Of a stretch of DNA of 56,182 nt, positions 36,809 through 46,075 are shown piece by piece. Under the pieces are notes generated by a model. It had not been told where the DNA came from, did not search any database, and saw only the letters and a program-made list of their open reading frames with translations. The position numbers and the translations under genes were made by a program. The stretch comes from an uncultured Prevotellaceae bacterium (GTDB taxonomy: Bacteria; Bacteroidota; Bacteroidia; Bacteroidales; Bacteroidaceae). Positions within the stretch are counted from its first letter, which is position 1. Each line of letters begins with the position of its first letter. The stretch spans positions 1 through 56,182 of the forward strand of contig CACYKE010000007.1 in NCBI GenBank assembly GCA_902774925.1, read 5' to 3'.

Positions 36809-37378
36809 TTAACCTTCCAGGGCGGGCGCTGTATGAATAGCGCCCGCCCAATGTTTATATTCCCTTAGGAATCGGATGACGGCATTGCGGATGCTGGTGA
36901 GACCGAACTCGGCGGGATTAACTTGGGCAATAGGAATCCAAAGGGCCTCAGCGGCGTCATCAGCAGCTTTGATGGCAGGGACAACACCATGAACGCGGAC
37001 GAGATAATCCATATCGAGCGTATGGACACCCATACCGCTATAGACATAGACGTTGGGCGACGAGAAGAGATACTGGATGTTCGTGATGTCAAGGCCTGTC
37101 TCCTCCTTGATTTCACGAACCATACCCTCCTCTACCGTTTCACCCATATCGACGAATCCACCAGGCAGGTCGAGCGTTCCCTTAGCAGGTTCCTTGGCGC
37201 GACGGACGACCAACATCTCATCGTTGTCATTAACGATGAATGCAGCCGTTGCAGAACAGGGGTTGGCGTAATACGTGAACCCACAGTCGCAACACTTCTT
37301 GCTTTTGAAGTTGTGCACCTCAAAATGCTCGCTGCCACAAACGGGACAGTACTTGAATATCTCTAAAGGATGCTCCAT
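36809..37378 (-). CDS. Nudix hydrolase with N-terminal zinc ribbon
   Basis: This 189-residue protein has a zinc ribbon (CPVCGSEH...CCDCG) at about 9-31, then a Nudix domain with the box GGFVDMGETVEEGMVREIKEETGLDI (GX5EX7REUXEEXGU complete, about 75-97). The ribbon plus Nudix layout is seen in NudC-like and ADP-ribose/NADH pyrophosphatase relatives; the substrate is not clear. The frame extends 16 codons upstream, but that part is translated from a 7-bp array, so the ATG at 37378 is preferred. The last dozen codons (ending APALEG) are encoded by a strong hairpin that probably doubles as the terminator of susCDEF. It is 41 bp after the sialate O-acetylesterase gene. Confidence 0.9.
   Translation of the reverse strand: MEHPLEIFKYCPVCGSEHFEVHNFKSKKCCDCGFTYYANPCSATAAFIVNDNDEMLVVRRAKEPAKGTLDLPGGFVDMGETVEEGMVREIKEETGLDITNIQYLFSSPNVYVYSGMGVHTLDMDYLVRVHGVVPAIKAADDAAEALWIPIAQVNPAEFGLTSIRNAVIRFLREYKHWAGAIHTAPALEG
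36820..36849. terminator. GC-rich hairpin between susF and Nudix genes
   Basis: A perfect 11-bp stem (GGGCGGGCGCT) with an 8-base loop lies 32 bp after the susF stop and inside the 3' end of the convergent Nudix gene. The run of T after it is poor (AATGTTTATA), so it may act as a pause or mRNA-end hairpin as much as a classic terminator. Confidence 0.65.
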
Positions 37379-37381
37379 ATT

Positions 37382-37416
37382 AACATTGAACGTTGAACAT
37401 TGAACGTTGAACAATA
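37382..37416. repeat. 7-bp phased array, five units (AACRTTG family)
   Basis: Five 7-bp units alternate AACATTG and AACGTTG, the last degenerate (AACAATA). They fill the spacer between the Nudix start (37378) and the preceding gene's stop (37420). Confidence 0.85.
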
Positions 37417-37419
37417 TGA

Positions 37420-38880
37420 TTACCAATTGTCTGTGCGGAAGGGGAACAGGGGCAGGCCTCCGGCGTTGGCCAAATTGCCTAACAGGAAGTTGCGGAAACA
37501 GTAACGAATGGCAACAGGCTGCTTCACCTCAGGACTGCTGATGACGAAACACTCATCCCAAGCACCTCCACCTGGTTGCCAGAAATGCTCAGCCTTGGCA
37601 GGATGGAACACACGGTCAGCGCCAGCAATCTCGAAGCCTTGAATATCCGTGAAGCGACTCATGCCTCCACACTCGTTGTTGAAATGAATCATTACTTTAT
37701 CGTCCTTGATGTTCATCTCCTTGAACGACGGACTCTCGCAGATAATCGTGCTGAAACCGTAGGTCTTGTTCAGTGCGAGGAATGCCAGGCGTTCGCCCAC
37801 CTTCTGCTTCTGGGCAGGATGAATCTGCAAAGGCTCGTAGGGATAGACTGCGTCGTTGATACACACTAGTCCGCTGTTAGGAATAATCTGCGAAGCACGG
37901 AACTGCTGTTCGCGCAACAATGCACCGCTCAAGCCGTTCACATCGTCACCATCGTAGGCGTAGGGCGCAATCTGCACAAAATAGAACGGAATCTCACCCA
38001 GCTTAAACTGCGCGCGCCATTGTTCGACGAGCAGTTTCAAACGCTCAGAATATTGGTTGCCTGGATCGCCCACGTTCGAACAACCCTGATAGTAGATAAT
38101 ACCCTTGACCGTATAGTTCAGAATGGGATTAAACGTGCCATTGCCCCACACCAGCCCACGAAGGTAGTCATACTCCTTCTTGAAATTGACAATACCCATC
38201 GTGTCCGTAGGTTCCTTGGTGTATTTCTCTAAGTTCTCCTTCGTCAGCCAGCTTTCTACTCGCGAGCCACCCTTGTTGGCCTCGATGAGTCCAATGGGAA
38301 TGTCGAGTGCTTGGTTCATCACCTTCGCAAAAAAATAGCCCGTTGCCGAGAACTCGCTGACCGTTTGTGGCGAACACTCGCGCCACTGGGTGTCAGCATC
38401 CTCCTGAGGCGTCATTCGCATGATGCTGGGAATCTTCGCCGAGCGCACCTGACACTTGCCAGCACACCCAAGCACCTCCTGATTGTAGTTCAGCACAGGG
38501 CAGTTGCCAAAGCCCTTGACAGGCATCTCCATATTCGACTGGCCAGCGCACACCCAAACCTCACCAGCGAGGACGTTCTTGATGGTCACTGCACTCTCTC
38601 CGTCGTAGAAGGTGATGTGCAACGGCGTATAAGACGCCTTGGGCGAATGGACTGTCAACAGAAACCTTCCGTCCTTGTCAGCCTTCGTCTCACTCTTCTG
38701 CTCTGTCCATGAGGGCATTACCTCAACGGTGCTGTTAGGCTTTGCCCAGCCCCACAGACGAACGTCCGACTGTTGTTGAATCACCATGTTGTCGCTGACC
38801 AAATGGGGCAGCTTCACTTTTGCTTGCGCACCAATGGCTATTGCCGTCATCAGCGCCAAAGAAAGCATCTTTTTATTCAT
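37420..38880 (-). CDS. sialate O-acetylesterase family protein (SGNH hydrolase)
   Basis: This 486-residue secreted protein (signal to about AIGAQA) has the SASA-family arrangement: N-terminal beta segment KVKLPHLVSDNMVIQQQSDV, the catalytic serine in VCAGQSNMEMP (about 115), GLIEANKGGSRVESWL, GIIYYQGCSNV and a C-terminal jelly-roll-like part. Members remove O-acetyl groups from sialic acids or from plant polysaccharides; with no sialidase nearby and GH115 in the window, xylan or hemicellulose acetyl esters are a reasonable alternative. A promoter element lies 30 bp upstream. The Nudix gene follows after the 7-bp array. Confidence 0.9.
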   Translation of the reverse strand: MNKKMLSLALMTAIAIGAQAKVKLPHLVSDNMVIQQQSDVRLWGWAKPNSTVEVMPSWTEQKSETKADKDGRFLLTVHSPKASYTPLHITFYDGESAVTIKNVLAGEVWVCAGQSNMEMPVKGFGNCPVLNYNQEVLGCAGKCQVRSAKIPSIMRMTPQEDADTQWRECSPQTVSEFSATGYFFAKVMNQALDIPIGLIEANKGGSRVESWLTKENLEKYTKEPTDTMGIVNFKKEYDYLRGLVWGNGTFNPILNYTVKGIIYYQGCSNVGDPGNQYSERLKLLVEQWRAQFKLGEIPFYFVQIAPYAYDGDDVNGLSGALLREQQFRASQIIPNSGLVCINDAVYPYEPLQIHPAQKQKVGERLAFLALNKTYGFSTIICESPSFKEMNIKDDKVMIHFNNECGGMSRFTDIQGFEIAGADRVFHPAKAEHFWQPGGGAWDECFVISSPEVKQPVAIRYCFRNFLLGNLANAGGLPLFPFRTDNW

Positions 38881-38910
38881 AGTCCTAAAGTTTTTACGTG
38901 TTTAATGCCG

Positions 38911-38918
38911 CAAAGATA
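38911..38918 (-). promoter_or_regulatory. Bacteroidetes -7 element for the SASA-family gene
   Basis: The minus strand reads TATCTTTG, 30 bp upstream of the start at 38880, and back to back with the esterase promoter at 38931. Confidence 0.65.
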
Positions 38919-38930
38919 CGAATTATTTCG

Positions 38931-38938
38931 TACCTTTG
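38931..38938 (+). promoter_or_regulatory. Bacteroidetes -7 element for the alpha/beta esterase gene
   Basis: TACCTTTG lies 21 bp upstream of the ATG at 38960. Its downstream position argues against the longer frame starting at 38936, which would begin inside the promoter. Confidence 0.65.
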
Positions 38939-38959
38939 CAAGCAATAACTCCAATAATT

Positions 38960-39775
38960 ATGAAAAAAGTACTGTTTTTCCTTATGATGTTCGTATCGAT
39001 AATGGCATCTGCCCAGAAGGGTACAGAGATGAATCTGTGGCCAGACGGCCCACATACCAGTAATGACGACCCAGAAGATATGGCGAAAGTCACCGTCTTC
39101 CTGCCCGACGAGAAAAAAGCAACAGGCCGAGCCATTGTCTGCTGTCCTGGTGGCGGATATACTCATCTGGCCATGCAGCACGAAGGATTTGACTGGGCAC
39201 CATTCTTCAACGAGCAAGGCATTGCCCTCATCGTGCTGAAGTACCGCATGCCTCACGGCCACTATACCGTCCCTGCAGAGGATGCCGAAGAGGCTATGCG
39301 ACTGGTACGCCGCAATGCCGAGGCGTGGCACATCAACCCCAACGACGTAGGCATCATGGGCTTCTCGGCTGGTGGTCATCTGGCCTCTACCGTTGCTACC
39401 CATGCCACCAGTGACGCTATGCCTAACTTCCAGATTCTCTTCTATCCTGTCGTCTCGATGGAACGGGGTATCACTCATAAAGGTTCGCGTGACAATCTGC
39501 TGGGAAAGAACCCCAAGCAGAAACTGATTAACGAATACTGTAACGAGAAACACATCAACAAACATACTCCACGTTGTTTTCTGGCATTGGCTCACGACGA
39601 CCAAGCCGTTCCTCCTATCAATAGCCTCAGCTATTACGAGCAACTTTATACGATTGGCGTTTCTGCTGCTATGTACATCTATCCTTCTGGCGGACACGGT
39701 TTTGGCATCCGTCAGTCGTTCCCTTACCACCTCGAAATGATGCTGGAACTGAAAGCCTGGCTTCGCAGTTTCTAA
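38960..39775 (+). CDS. secreted alpha/beta-hydrolase esterase
   Basis: This 271-residue protein has a signal peptide (MKKVLFFLMMFVSIMASAQ) and an alpha/beta-hydrolase fold with an oxyanion-type motif PGGGYTHLA, the nucleophile in GFSAGGHLA (Ser about 140), an acidic residue in LAHDDQAVP and His in GGHGFGI. It resembles the small esterases that Bacteroidetes encode beside glycan-degrading genes (acetyl-xylan or feruloyl type). Divergence from a SASA-family esterase with a shared promoter region suggests joint deacetylation of plant glycans. ATG 38960 is chosen because the promoter lies just upstream. A hairpin terminator follows 6 bp after the stop. Confidence 0.88.
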   Translation: MKKVLFFLMMFVSIMASAQKGTEMNLWPDGPHTSNDDPEDMAKVTVFLPDEKKATGRAIVCCPGGGYTHLAMQHEGFDWAPFFNEQGIALIVLKYRMPHGHYTVPAEDAEEAMRLVRRNAEAWHINPNDVGIMGFSAGGHLASTVATHATSDAMPNFQILFYPVVSMERGITHKGSRDNLLGKNPKQKLINEYCNEKHINKHTPRCFLALAHDDQAVPPINSLSYYEQLYTIGVSAAMYIYPSGGHGFGIRQSFPYHLEMMLELKAWLRSF

Positions 39776-39781
39776 ATATAA

Positions 39782-39811
39782 AAGAAGGTTTGCCTGCGAG
39801 CAAACCTTCTT
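39782..39811. terminator. bidirectional intrinsic terminator between esterase and gpmI
   Basis: A perfect 12-bp stem (AAGAAGGTTTGC) with a 6-base loop lies in the 60-bp convergent spacer. A/T-rich flanks occur on both sides, so it can serve both genes. Confidence 0.85.
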
Positions 39812-39835
39812 CATTTATCCTTTGTCAATTGTTTA

Positions 39836-41362
39836 TTAGCAATTGTCACTGATCAGGTTCTCACCAGTCATGTCGGCAGGCTGTTCCAATCCCATGATGT
39901 GTAGGATAGAGGGAGCCACGTCAGCCAGACGACCGTCTTTCACTGTAGCCGAGTTGTTGTTGGTTACATAGATGAAAGGCACGGGGTTCAGCGAGTGAGC
40001 AGTGTTAGGCGTGCCATCGGGATTGATGGCATTATCAGCATTACCGTGGTCAGCAATGATGATAGCCTCGTAGTCGTTAGCCTTAGCAGCCTCGATGACT
40101 TCCTTCACGCAGTTGTCAACAGCCCAGACGGCCTTGGCGATGGCGTTGTAGATACCTGTATGACCCACCATATCACCATTAGCAAAGTTCACCACGATGA
40201 AGTCATACTTAGCCTCGTTGATAGCGGCTACCAATTTGTCCTTTACCTCGTAAGCGCTCATCTCAGGCTTCAAGTCGTAGGTAGCTACCTTCGGAGAGGG
40301 AACCAAAATACGATCCTCGCCCTCGTAAGGAGCCTCACGACCACCATTGAAGAAGAAGGTCACGTGAGCATATTTCTCCGTCTCAGCGGTGTGCAACTGT
40401 TTCTTGCCCTGCTTGCTGAGATACTCGCCCAGGGTGTCCTCTACATTCTCCTTGGGGAACAGAATGTGAACACCCTTGAAGTTTGCGTCGTACGGAGTCA
40501 TGCAGTAGTACTGCAAATCCTTGATGGTATGCATACCCTGCTCCGGCATATCTTCCTGCGTCAGTGCGATGGTCATCTCCTTGGCACGGTCGTTACGGAA
40601 GTTGATAAAGATGACTACATCACCCTCTTCAATAGTACCATTCACTGAGGCATTGTGGATAGGCTTGATGAACTCGTCGGTTACACCATCAGCATAGCTC
40701 TCTTCCATAGCCTTCACCATATCAGTAGCCTGCTTGCCAACACCATTTACAATCAGGTCGTAACCCTCCTTTACACGCTCCCAACGCTTGTCGCGGTCCA
40801 TCGCATAGAAGCGACCAACGATACTTGCGATAGCAGCATCATTGTCAGCGCAGACTTCGCTTACCTTCTGGATAAAGCCTATACCAGAGTGTGGGTCTGT
40901 ATCGCGACCGTCCATATAGCAATGCACAAACACCTGACTCTTCAGACCATAGGCCTTACCAATCTCGATGAGCTTAAACAGATGGTCGAGGCTTGAGTGC
41001 ACACCACCGTCAGAGGTCAGACCCATCAGGTGCAGCTTCTTGTTGTTCTCCTTGGCGTAGGTGTAAGCAGCCTTCACCTGAGGATTCTCCATGATAGAGT
41101 CGTCCTTGCAGGCGCGATTGATTTTAACGAGGTCCTGATACACGATGCGTCCTGCACCGATATTCAGGTGACCCACCTCAGAGTTACCCATCTGACCATC
41201 GGGCAGACCAACGTCCTCGCCAGAGGCCTGAAGCTGAGAGTGAGCTGAAGTAGCTGTTAACAGATCGAGGTAAGGAGTTGGTGTGTTGAATATAACGTCA
41301 CCCTTACCGTGCTTACCGATTCCCCATCCATCGAGAATCATCAATAATGCTTTCTTTGCCAT
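39836..41362 (-). CDS. gpmI: 2,3-bisphosphoglycerate-independent phosphoglycerate mutase
   Basis: This 508-residue cytoplasmic glycolytic enzyme interconverts 3- and 2-phosphoglycerate. It is of the alkaline-phosphatase superfamily: metal-binding DGWG near the N-terminus, the phospho-serine in [16 protein letters not shown] (about 62), [20 protein letters not shown] and the C-terminal metal site [10 protein letters not shown] with [10 protein letters not shown]. Length and motifs are complete, so it is active-looking. It is monocistronic, with a -7 element 41 bp upstream. Confidence 0.97.
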   Translation of the reverse strand: MAKKALLMILDGWGIGKHGKGDVIFNTPTPYLDLLTATSAHSQLQASGEDVGLPDGQMGNSEVGHLNIGAGRIVYQDLVKINRACKDDSIMENPQVKAAYTYAKENNKKLHLMGLTSDGGVHSSLDHLFKLIEIGKAYGLKSQVFVHCYMDGRDTDPHSGIGFIQKVSEVCADNDAAIASIVGRFYAMDRDKRWERVKEGYDLIVNGVGKQATDMVKAMEESYADGVTDEFIKPIHNASVNGTIEEGDVVIFINFRNDRAKEMTIALTQEDMPEQGMHTIKDLQYYCMTPYDANFKGVHILFPKENVEDTLGEYLSKQGKKQLHTAETEKYAHVTFFFNGGREAPYEGEDRILVPSPKVATYDLKPEMSAYEVKDKLVAAINEAKYDFIVVNFANGDMVGHTGIYNAIAKAVWAVDNCVKEVIEAAKANDYEAIIIADHGNADNAINPDGTPNTAHSLNPVPFIYVTNNNSATVKDGRLADVAPSILHIMGLEQPADMTGENLISDNC

Positions 41363-41403
41363 AATCTTATTTCTTTTTAAACGTACGTTTTCTAATTGCG
41401 GTG

Positions 41404-41411
41404 CAAAATTA
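41404..41411 (-). promoter_or_regulatory. Bacteroidetes -7 element for gpmI
   Basis: The minus strand reads TAATTTTG, 41 bp upstream of the gpmI start. Confidence 0.55.
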
Positions 41412-41455
41412 CGAAATATTTCTTAATTCTTTGTTCTTTATTATCAGTTTTTTCG

Positions 41456-41463
41456 TACCTTTG
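41456..41463 (+). promoter_or_regulatory. Bacteroidetes -7 element for the M16 protease gene
   Basis: TACCTTTG lies 27 bp upstream of the start at 41491. A TTTG at 41430-41433 is a possible -33 element, with a slightly long spacing of 22 bp. Confidence 0.7.
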
Positions 41464-41490
41464 TCCCAGAAAATCAACATTTTATAGCTT

Positions 41491-44358
41491 ATGAAACGAT
41501 TTACATTTCTAATGATTTGTGTTTTGTCATGTCTGGTTAGCAAAGCACAACTGGAAGTCAAGGAGTTGAAACTGAGTAACGGTATGACCGTATGGCTAAA
41601 CGAAGACCACTCGCAACCGAAGGTTTTCGGTGCTGTTGTAGTGAAGGCTGGTGCCAAAGATTGTCCCAATACGGGTATTGCCCACTACTTCGAACATATC
41701 ATGTTTAAGGGTACCGACCGTATAGGTACCATTGACTATCAGGCAGAAAAGCCCTGGCTCGACAGCATCTCGGCGCAGTACGACCTGTTGTCGCAGACAC
41801 ATGATGAGGCAGAGCGCACAAAGATTCAGCACCACATCAACGAACTGAGTCTGAAGGCATCCGACTACGTCATTCCCAACGAGTTCAATCGTCTGATCTC
41901 AAAATACGGCGGTAGCGGGCTGAACGCAGGCACAGGCTATGACGAGACGTTCTACTACAACTCGTTCCTGCCACAATATATGGAACAATGGTGCTGGCTT
42001 AACTCTGAGCGCCTGATATCACCTGTATTTCGCGGTTTTCAGGGAGAGTTGGAAAACGTCTATGAAGAAAAGAACCGCTCTGCTGACGGAATGGGTAATG
42101 CTATGGAGAAAGTCATGGGTGCTGTGTTCAAGACCCAGCCTTATGCCTACCCTATCATTGGTTCAACGGAGAATCTGAAGAACCCACGCTTGTCGGATAT
42201 GGCGGCCTTCTATAAGAAGTATTATGTGGCTTCGAACATGGGCCTCATCCTTTGTGGCGACATCACGCCAGACTCTACGCTGACCGCTCTGCTAGAGCAG
42301 ACCTTCGGACGTGTACAGACAGGAACCGCGCCAAAACGCGGATATAGTCCCATGCCTGACATTCAGCCTAACGAAAAATACGAGGTGAAACTGCCTATTC
42401 CGTTGATTGGAATAGAGGCGTTGGTCTTCAAGGCTCCAACGGACTTTGAACCTGATGCCGATGCTTTGGACTTAGCCAACGCATTGCTGTCGAATGGTAA
42501 GGCAGGACTGCTGGACTCGCTGATGAACGAACATAAGGTGATGCTGGCTTTGGCCACCAGTATGGCTTTTGCTGATGCCGGAGGATCTGCTATCCTGATT
42601 ATACCTAAACTCTTGGGCAAGATGAAGACAGCACAAGAGCGCATCATGGAACAGGTGCACAAGGTGATGAACGGACAGTTCAGTACTGAACAGATGGAAG
42701 CCTTGAAACAAGAGTTGGTGATGGCGGCTGAACGTGAATTGGAAACCATCAGCGGTCGTTCACAGCTGATGATTGACGCCTATGCCAAAGGGCATTCCTG
42801 GCAGGATGTGTTGGACAAGATTGCGCATATCAAACAATTGAAGAAAGAAGATGTCGTTGCTGCCGCCAAGAAATACTATAGTGCCAACCACATCACGCTG
42901 TCAAAGAAATACGGTACGTCTGACAAGGAGACCATCAAGCAGCCTGGTTACAAACCCATTACACCGAAGAACATGGATGCGAAGTCTGCTTTTGCTCTGC
43001 AGTTGGAGCAGATGCCTGTCAAAGAGGCTGCCATACGTACTGTTGATTTCGCGAACGACGTGACGACAAAACAGTTGAACGACCACGTCACCTTATATTA
43101 TAAGGAGAATCCCATCAACGACATCTTTACTTTTACGCTACGCTATAAAGACGGTGAATTGCATACTCCAAAACTGAAGGTGTTGGCTGATTATCTGAAT
43201 GCCATTGGTACTGACTCGCTGAAGAAACAGCAGTTGGAGCAGGCCTGGCAAAAGATGGGTGTCACCATGTCAGCAGAAACAGGCAGCAAGACCTTCAGCC
43301 TCAATCTGACTGGTCCTGACAAACAACTAAAGCCTGCCCTGCAATTGTTGGCCCACTTCTTGCGGAATGCAAAAGGTGACGACGAGGCACTCCATGAAGC
43401 CAAAGATGCTGACAAGGTAAACCGCAAGAGCTTCGGTAAACAAAAGGACGACGTTGCGAAACCAATGATGGAGCGCATCCTCTATGGTGAGAAGTCAACC
43501 TATCTCACTCAGCTATCCAAAAAGGAAATCAAAGCCCTGAAGAGCGACGAGTTGCTCAGTCTTTTCCGCGAACTTCAGCAGTATGAATGCGAGCTGTTCT
43601 ACTGCGGTCATCAGGCTTTAGGGTATGTTGTGACTGAGTCGCAACACGTTCTACCCTTGGCTCAATGCACCCGCAAGCAGGTCGACACCTTCCGCCCCCT
43701 GCAACAATACTCGGAGCCTACTATCTTCTTCTACGAAGTTCCTAAGTCGCGCCAAAATTATGTCATCAGTTATGATGCCATCAGTGCCCTGCCTACAGCA
43801 GAACAACGTACCAAATTGAAGTTGTGGGATGAATACTTCGGTGGCGGTATGTCGTCAGTATTGTTCCAGAACGTCCGTGAATTCCGTTCGCTGGCCTATT
43901 CCACAGGCGGAAAGAGCATCACCACCAGCCTCGCCCAGCATCCGCAGGGGACACTGGGATACATCACTGCCACTGGTACACAGGCCGACAAGACGTTGGA
44001 GGCACTTACCACCATTGACTCGCTATTACGTCAGATGCCCTTGAAAGAAGAGAATCTCGAAGCTGCCCGACAGAGTGTCATCAGCGATATTCAGAACGAC
44101 TATCCTACCTTCCGCAATATGGCCAGTTACGTTGCCAATCAGCGCATGGAGGGTTACACCAGTGACCCCAATGCAGACATGGCTCGTCTGCTGCCAGCTG
44201 TTTCTACACAGGACATCGTGCAGTTCTACCAACAGCATATCGCCCCCAACAACAACCGCGTGTGGATTATTATTGGCGACAAGAAGCTGACAGATATGAA
44301 AGCGTTAGCCCGTTTCGGTAAGGTTGTACAGCTAAAGAAAGAGGACGTCTACAGATAG
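41491..44358 (+). CDS. M16-family (insulinase/pitrilysin-like) zinc protease
   Basis: This 955-residue secreted protein has a signal peptide (to about LVSKAQ) and four M16 subdomains. The inverted zinc motif HXXEH is present (His65, Glu68, His69 in AHYFEHIMFKGT), and the third ligand is probably the Glu in ENVYEEKNRSADGMGN. The C-terminal half carries the inactive M16 repeat with the RFRSLAYS-like element FREFRSLAYSTGG (read as NVREFRSLAYS). Such proteases cut short peptides in the periplasm. It is monocistronic and ends in an intrinsic hairpin. The length is typical of two-domain bacterial forms. Confidence 0.92.
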   Translation: MKRFTFLMICVLSCLVSKAQLEVKELKLSNGMTVWLNEDHSQPKVFGAVVVKAGAKDCPNTGIAHYFEHIMFKGTDRIGTIDYQAEKPWLDSISAQYDLLSQTHDEAERTKIQHHINELSLKASDYVIPNEFNRLISKYGGSGLNAGTGYDETFYYNSFLPQYMEQWCWLNSERLISPVFRGFQGELENVYEEKNRSADGMGNAMEKVMGAVFKTQPYAYPIIGSTENLKNPRLSDMAAFYKKYYVASNMGLILCGDITPDSTLTALLEQTFGRVQTGTAPKRGYSPMPDIQPNEKYEVKLPIPLIGIEALVFKAPTDFEPDADALDLANALLSNGKAGLLDSLMNEHKVMLALATSMAFADAGGSAILIIPKLLGKMKTAQERIMEQVHKVMNGQFSTEQMEALKQELVMAAERELETISGRSQLMIDAYAKGHSWQDVLDKIAHIKQLKKEDVVAAAKKYYSANHITLSKKYGTSDKETIKQPGYKPITPKNMDAKSAFALQLEQMPVKEAAIRTVDFANDVTTKQLNDHVTLYYKENPINDIFTFTLRYKDGELHTPKLKVLADYLNAIGTDSLKKQQLEQAWQKMGVTMSAETGSKTFSLNLTGPDKQLKPALQLLAHFLRNAKGDDEALHEAKDADKVNRKSFGKQKDDVAKPMMERILYGEKSTYLTQLSKKEIKALKSDELLSLFRELQQYECELFYCGHQALGYVVTESQHVLPLAQCTRKQVDTFRPLQQYSEPTIFFYEVPKSRQNYVISYDAISALPTAEQRTKLKLWDEYFGGGMSSVLFQNVREFRSLAYSTGGKSITTSLAQHPQGTLGYITATGTQADKTLEALTTIDSLLRQMPLKEENLEAARQSVISDIQNDYPTFRNMASYVANQRMEGYTSDPNADMARLLPAVSTQDIVQFYQQHIAPNNNRVWIIIGDKKLTDMKALARFGKVVQLKKEDVYR

Positions 44359-44366
44359 ACGCCCTC
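44341..44366. terminator. hairpin at the end of the M16 gene
   Basis: An 11-bp stem with one mismatch (GAGGACGTCTA paired with TAGACGCCCTC) and a 4-base loop overlaps the M16 stop codon. It is followed by a weak T-rich stretch and faces the convergent carboxylesterase gene. Confidence 0.65.
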
Positions 44367-44398
44367 TTCAAAACGAGTTTAAATAGCTTTGCTTTATA

Positions 44399-45913
44399 TT
44401 ATCTTCCTGGGAAACCAAAACCTTGAGGTTGTGGAGCTTTCTCGGGCTGACCGAAGAAAGAGGCCTCAGCATCCTGGTCATTGAGTTTAAAGACCATAAA
44501 GTTGGGAGCCTTCTCTGTACAGGGAGCCCAGTTGCCACCCTTAGGGCCGTTAGGATCACTATACTTGGCGAAGTTGGTCCATGCAGTAAGCATCTTCTCA
44601 GAGAGCTCCCAGTCGCCCTTCGTCCAAGGACGCCAGCAATGCTTCAGTGACTTAAATACGAACCAGAGGTCACTGGAATGGAAGGCACCTTTCAGACGCT
44701 GTGTCACTTCAGGATGAGAACCGTCGTCGGGCAAAGGACGAGCAAACTGATAAGCCCAAGCCTTACCGCCCTTCTGTTGGCGCACCTTACAGAACTCAGC
44801 AATATTGGGGGCCATATTGCCCATATCGTTAAGGGTGAAACCAATCATATAAGGTACGTCAGCGAGAGTTCCCTCACGAGTGGCGTCGTCGAAGCTCTTA
44901 AGGCTGACATAACCGTCAATCATTGGCATGAAAGGCAGTCCCCTGCGCATAAATGGCATACCACCGCCCTGCTGCTGACCTTCGACAATCTGGTAGTAGA
45001 GGGTATTTAGTGCAAAGACGGTCTCAGTACTTGCCTGACGCATCTTCTGCAAATCAGTAAGGCCAGCCCAATCGAATACCTTTTTGGCATTAGCTTCAGC
45101 ATCAGCAAACGAACCACCACTGTAGCGGCCACCCGTCGGATTGCCGTTAGCATCGGGAATAGAAAGACCCTGAGCACTCATGATGACAGCCTTATGGAAG
45201 AGACCACGGGCCAGCGGACTCTCGCACAACGTACGAACACTGCCACCACCTGCACTCTGTCCGAAAATGGTTACGTTATTGGGGTCGCCACCAAACTGAG
45301 CGATATTCTTCTTAATCCACTTCAGCGCCTCAATCTGGTCGAGGATACCGTAGTTGCCAGAAACCTTGTGTGGGCTCTCTGCCGACAAAGCAGGATGTAC
45401 GAGGAATCCGAATACACCTAAGCGGTAGTTGATGGTGACGAGCACCACATCCTTGGCACCCCATTCCTGTCCGTCGAACTCAGGTTCAGAACCGAAGCCC
45501 TCACGATAGCCACCACCATGAATCCACAGGGCTACAGGCAGTTTCTTGTTCACCTGACCAGGAGCCTTCGTCCAAACATTCAAATACAGACAGTCCTCAC
45601 TGAAGGCAGCTTCCTTACCATAGCCCCATTCCGTATAGTAGCCACCAGTATACTGGATGGCCTGATAACTCGGACGACCAAAAGTATCGCATACCTTCAC
45701 GCCTTTCCAAGGCACAATAGGCTGAGGTTCCTTCCAACGATTCTCGCGGATGGGAGGAGCTGCATAGGGGATGCCACGATAGACAAACACATTAGGATGG
45801 TCGTCAGCCAAGACGCCTTGCACCTGACCACCTTCAATGGTTAACACGGGATTGTTCTGCGCATTTGCAGATACTGCTGCCAAGAGCAGAAGAGACAAAA
45901 AAATTTTCTTCAT
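44399..45913 (-). CDS. type-B carboxylesterase
   Basis: This 504-residue secreted protein has a signal peptide (MKKIFLSLLLLAAVSANAQ) and the carboxylesterase/lipase type-B fold: VFVYRGIPYAAPP, SEDCLYLNVWTKAP, the oxyanion HGGGYREGFG, the nucleophile in GQSAGGGSVRTL (about 225) and a late GSHPEV/FHSSDLWFVF segment near the catalytic His. Substrates are ester-linked small molecules or plant cell-wall acyl groups. The frame extends 26 codons upstream, but these cross the promoter; MKKIFLS at 45913 with its signal peptide is clearly the start. A -7 element lies 36 bp upstream. Confidence 0.92.
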   Translation of the reverse strand: MKKIFLSLLLLAAVSANAQNNPVLTIEGGQVQGVLADDHPNVFVYRGIPYAAPPIRENRWKEPQPIVPWKGVKVCDTFGRPSYQAIQYTGGYYTEWGYGKEAAFSEDCLYLNVWTKAPGQVNKKLPVALWIHGGGYREGFGSEPEFDGQEWGAKDVVLVTINYRLGVFGFLVHPALSAESPHKVSGNYGILDQIEALKWIKKNIAQFGGDPNNVTIFGQSAGGGSVRTLCESPLARGLFHKAVIMSAQGLSIPDANGNPTGGRYSGGSFADAEANAKKVFDWAGLTDLQKMRQASTETVFALNTLYYQIVEGQQQGGGMPFMRRGLPFMPMIDGYVSLKSFDDATREGTLADVPYMIGFTLNDMGNMAPNIAEFCKVRQQKGGKAWAYQFARPLPDDGSHPEVTQRLKGAFHSSDLWFVFKSLKHCWRPWTKGDWELSEKMLTAWTNFAKYSDPNGPKGGNWAPCTEKAPNFMVFKLNDQDAEASFFGQPEKAPQPQGFGFPGR

Positions 45914-45949
45914 AATGATAATTTTAGGTATGGATGAAACATTTGCGTA

Positions 45950-45957
45950 CAAAGGTA
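45950..45957 (-). promoter_or_regulatory. Bacteroidetes -7 element for the carboxylesterase gene
   Basis: The minus strand reads TACCTTTG, 36 bp upstream of the start at 45913. No equally good promoter for the divergent transketolase genes was found; TATTATTG at 46005-46012 is the nearest weak match. Confidence 0.65.
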
Positions 45958-46075
45958 CGCATTTTTGATTAAATACACAAAGAAATAACATTATTTTATA
46001 CTAATATTATTGAGGTAAGATGATGACATTTCGTGCGTTTGTGCATCTTTATAATAAAATATATCTAAAGAAAAG

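Noticed and set aside
38894-39814. Minus-strand frame of 306 codons opposite the alpha/beta esterase
   Set aside because: It starts inside the terminator and ends in the promoter of the esterase, which has a signal peptide and a full catalytic set on the plus strand.
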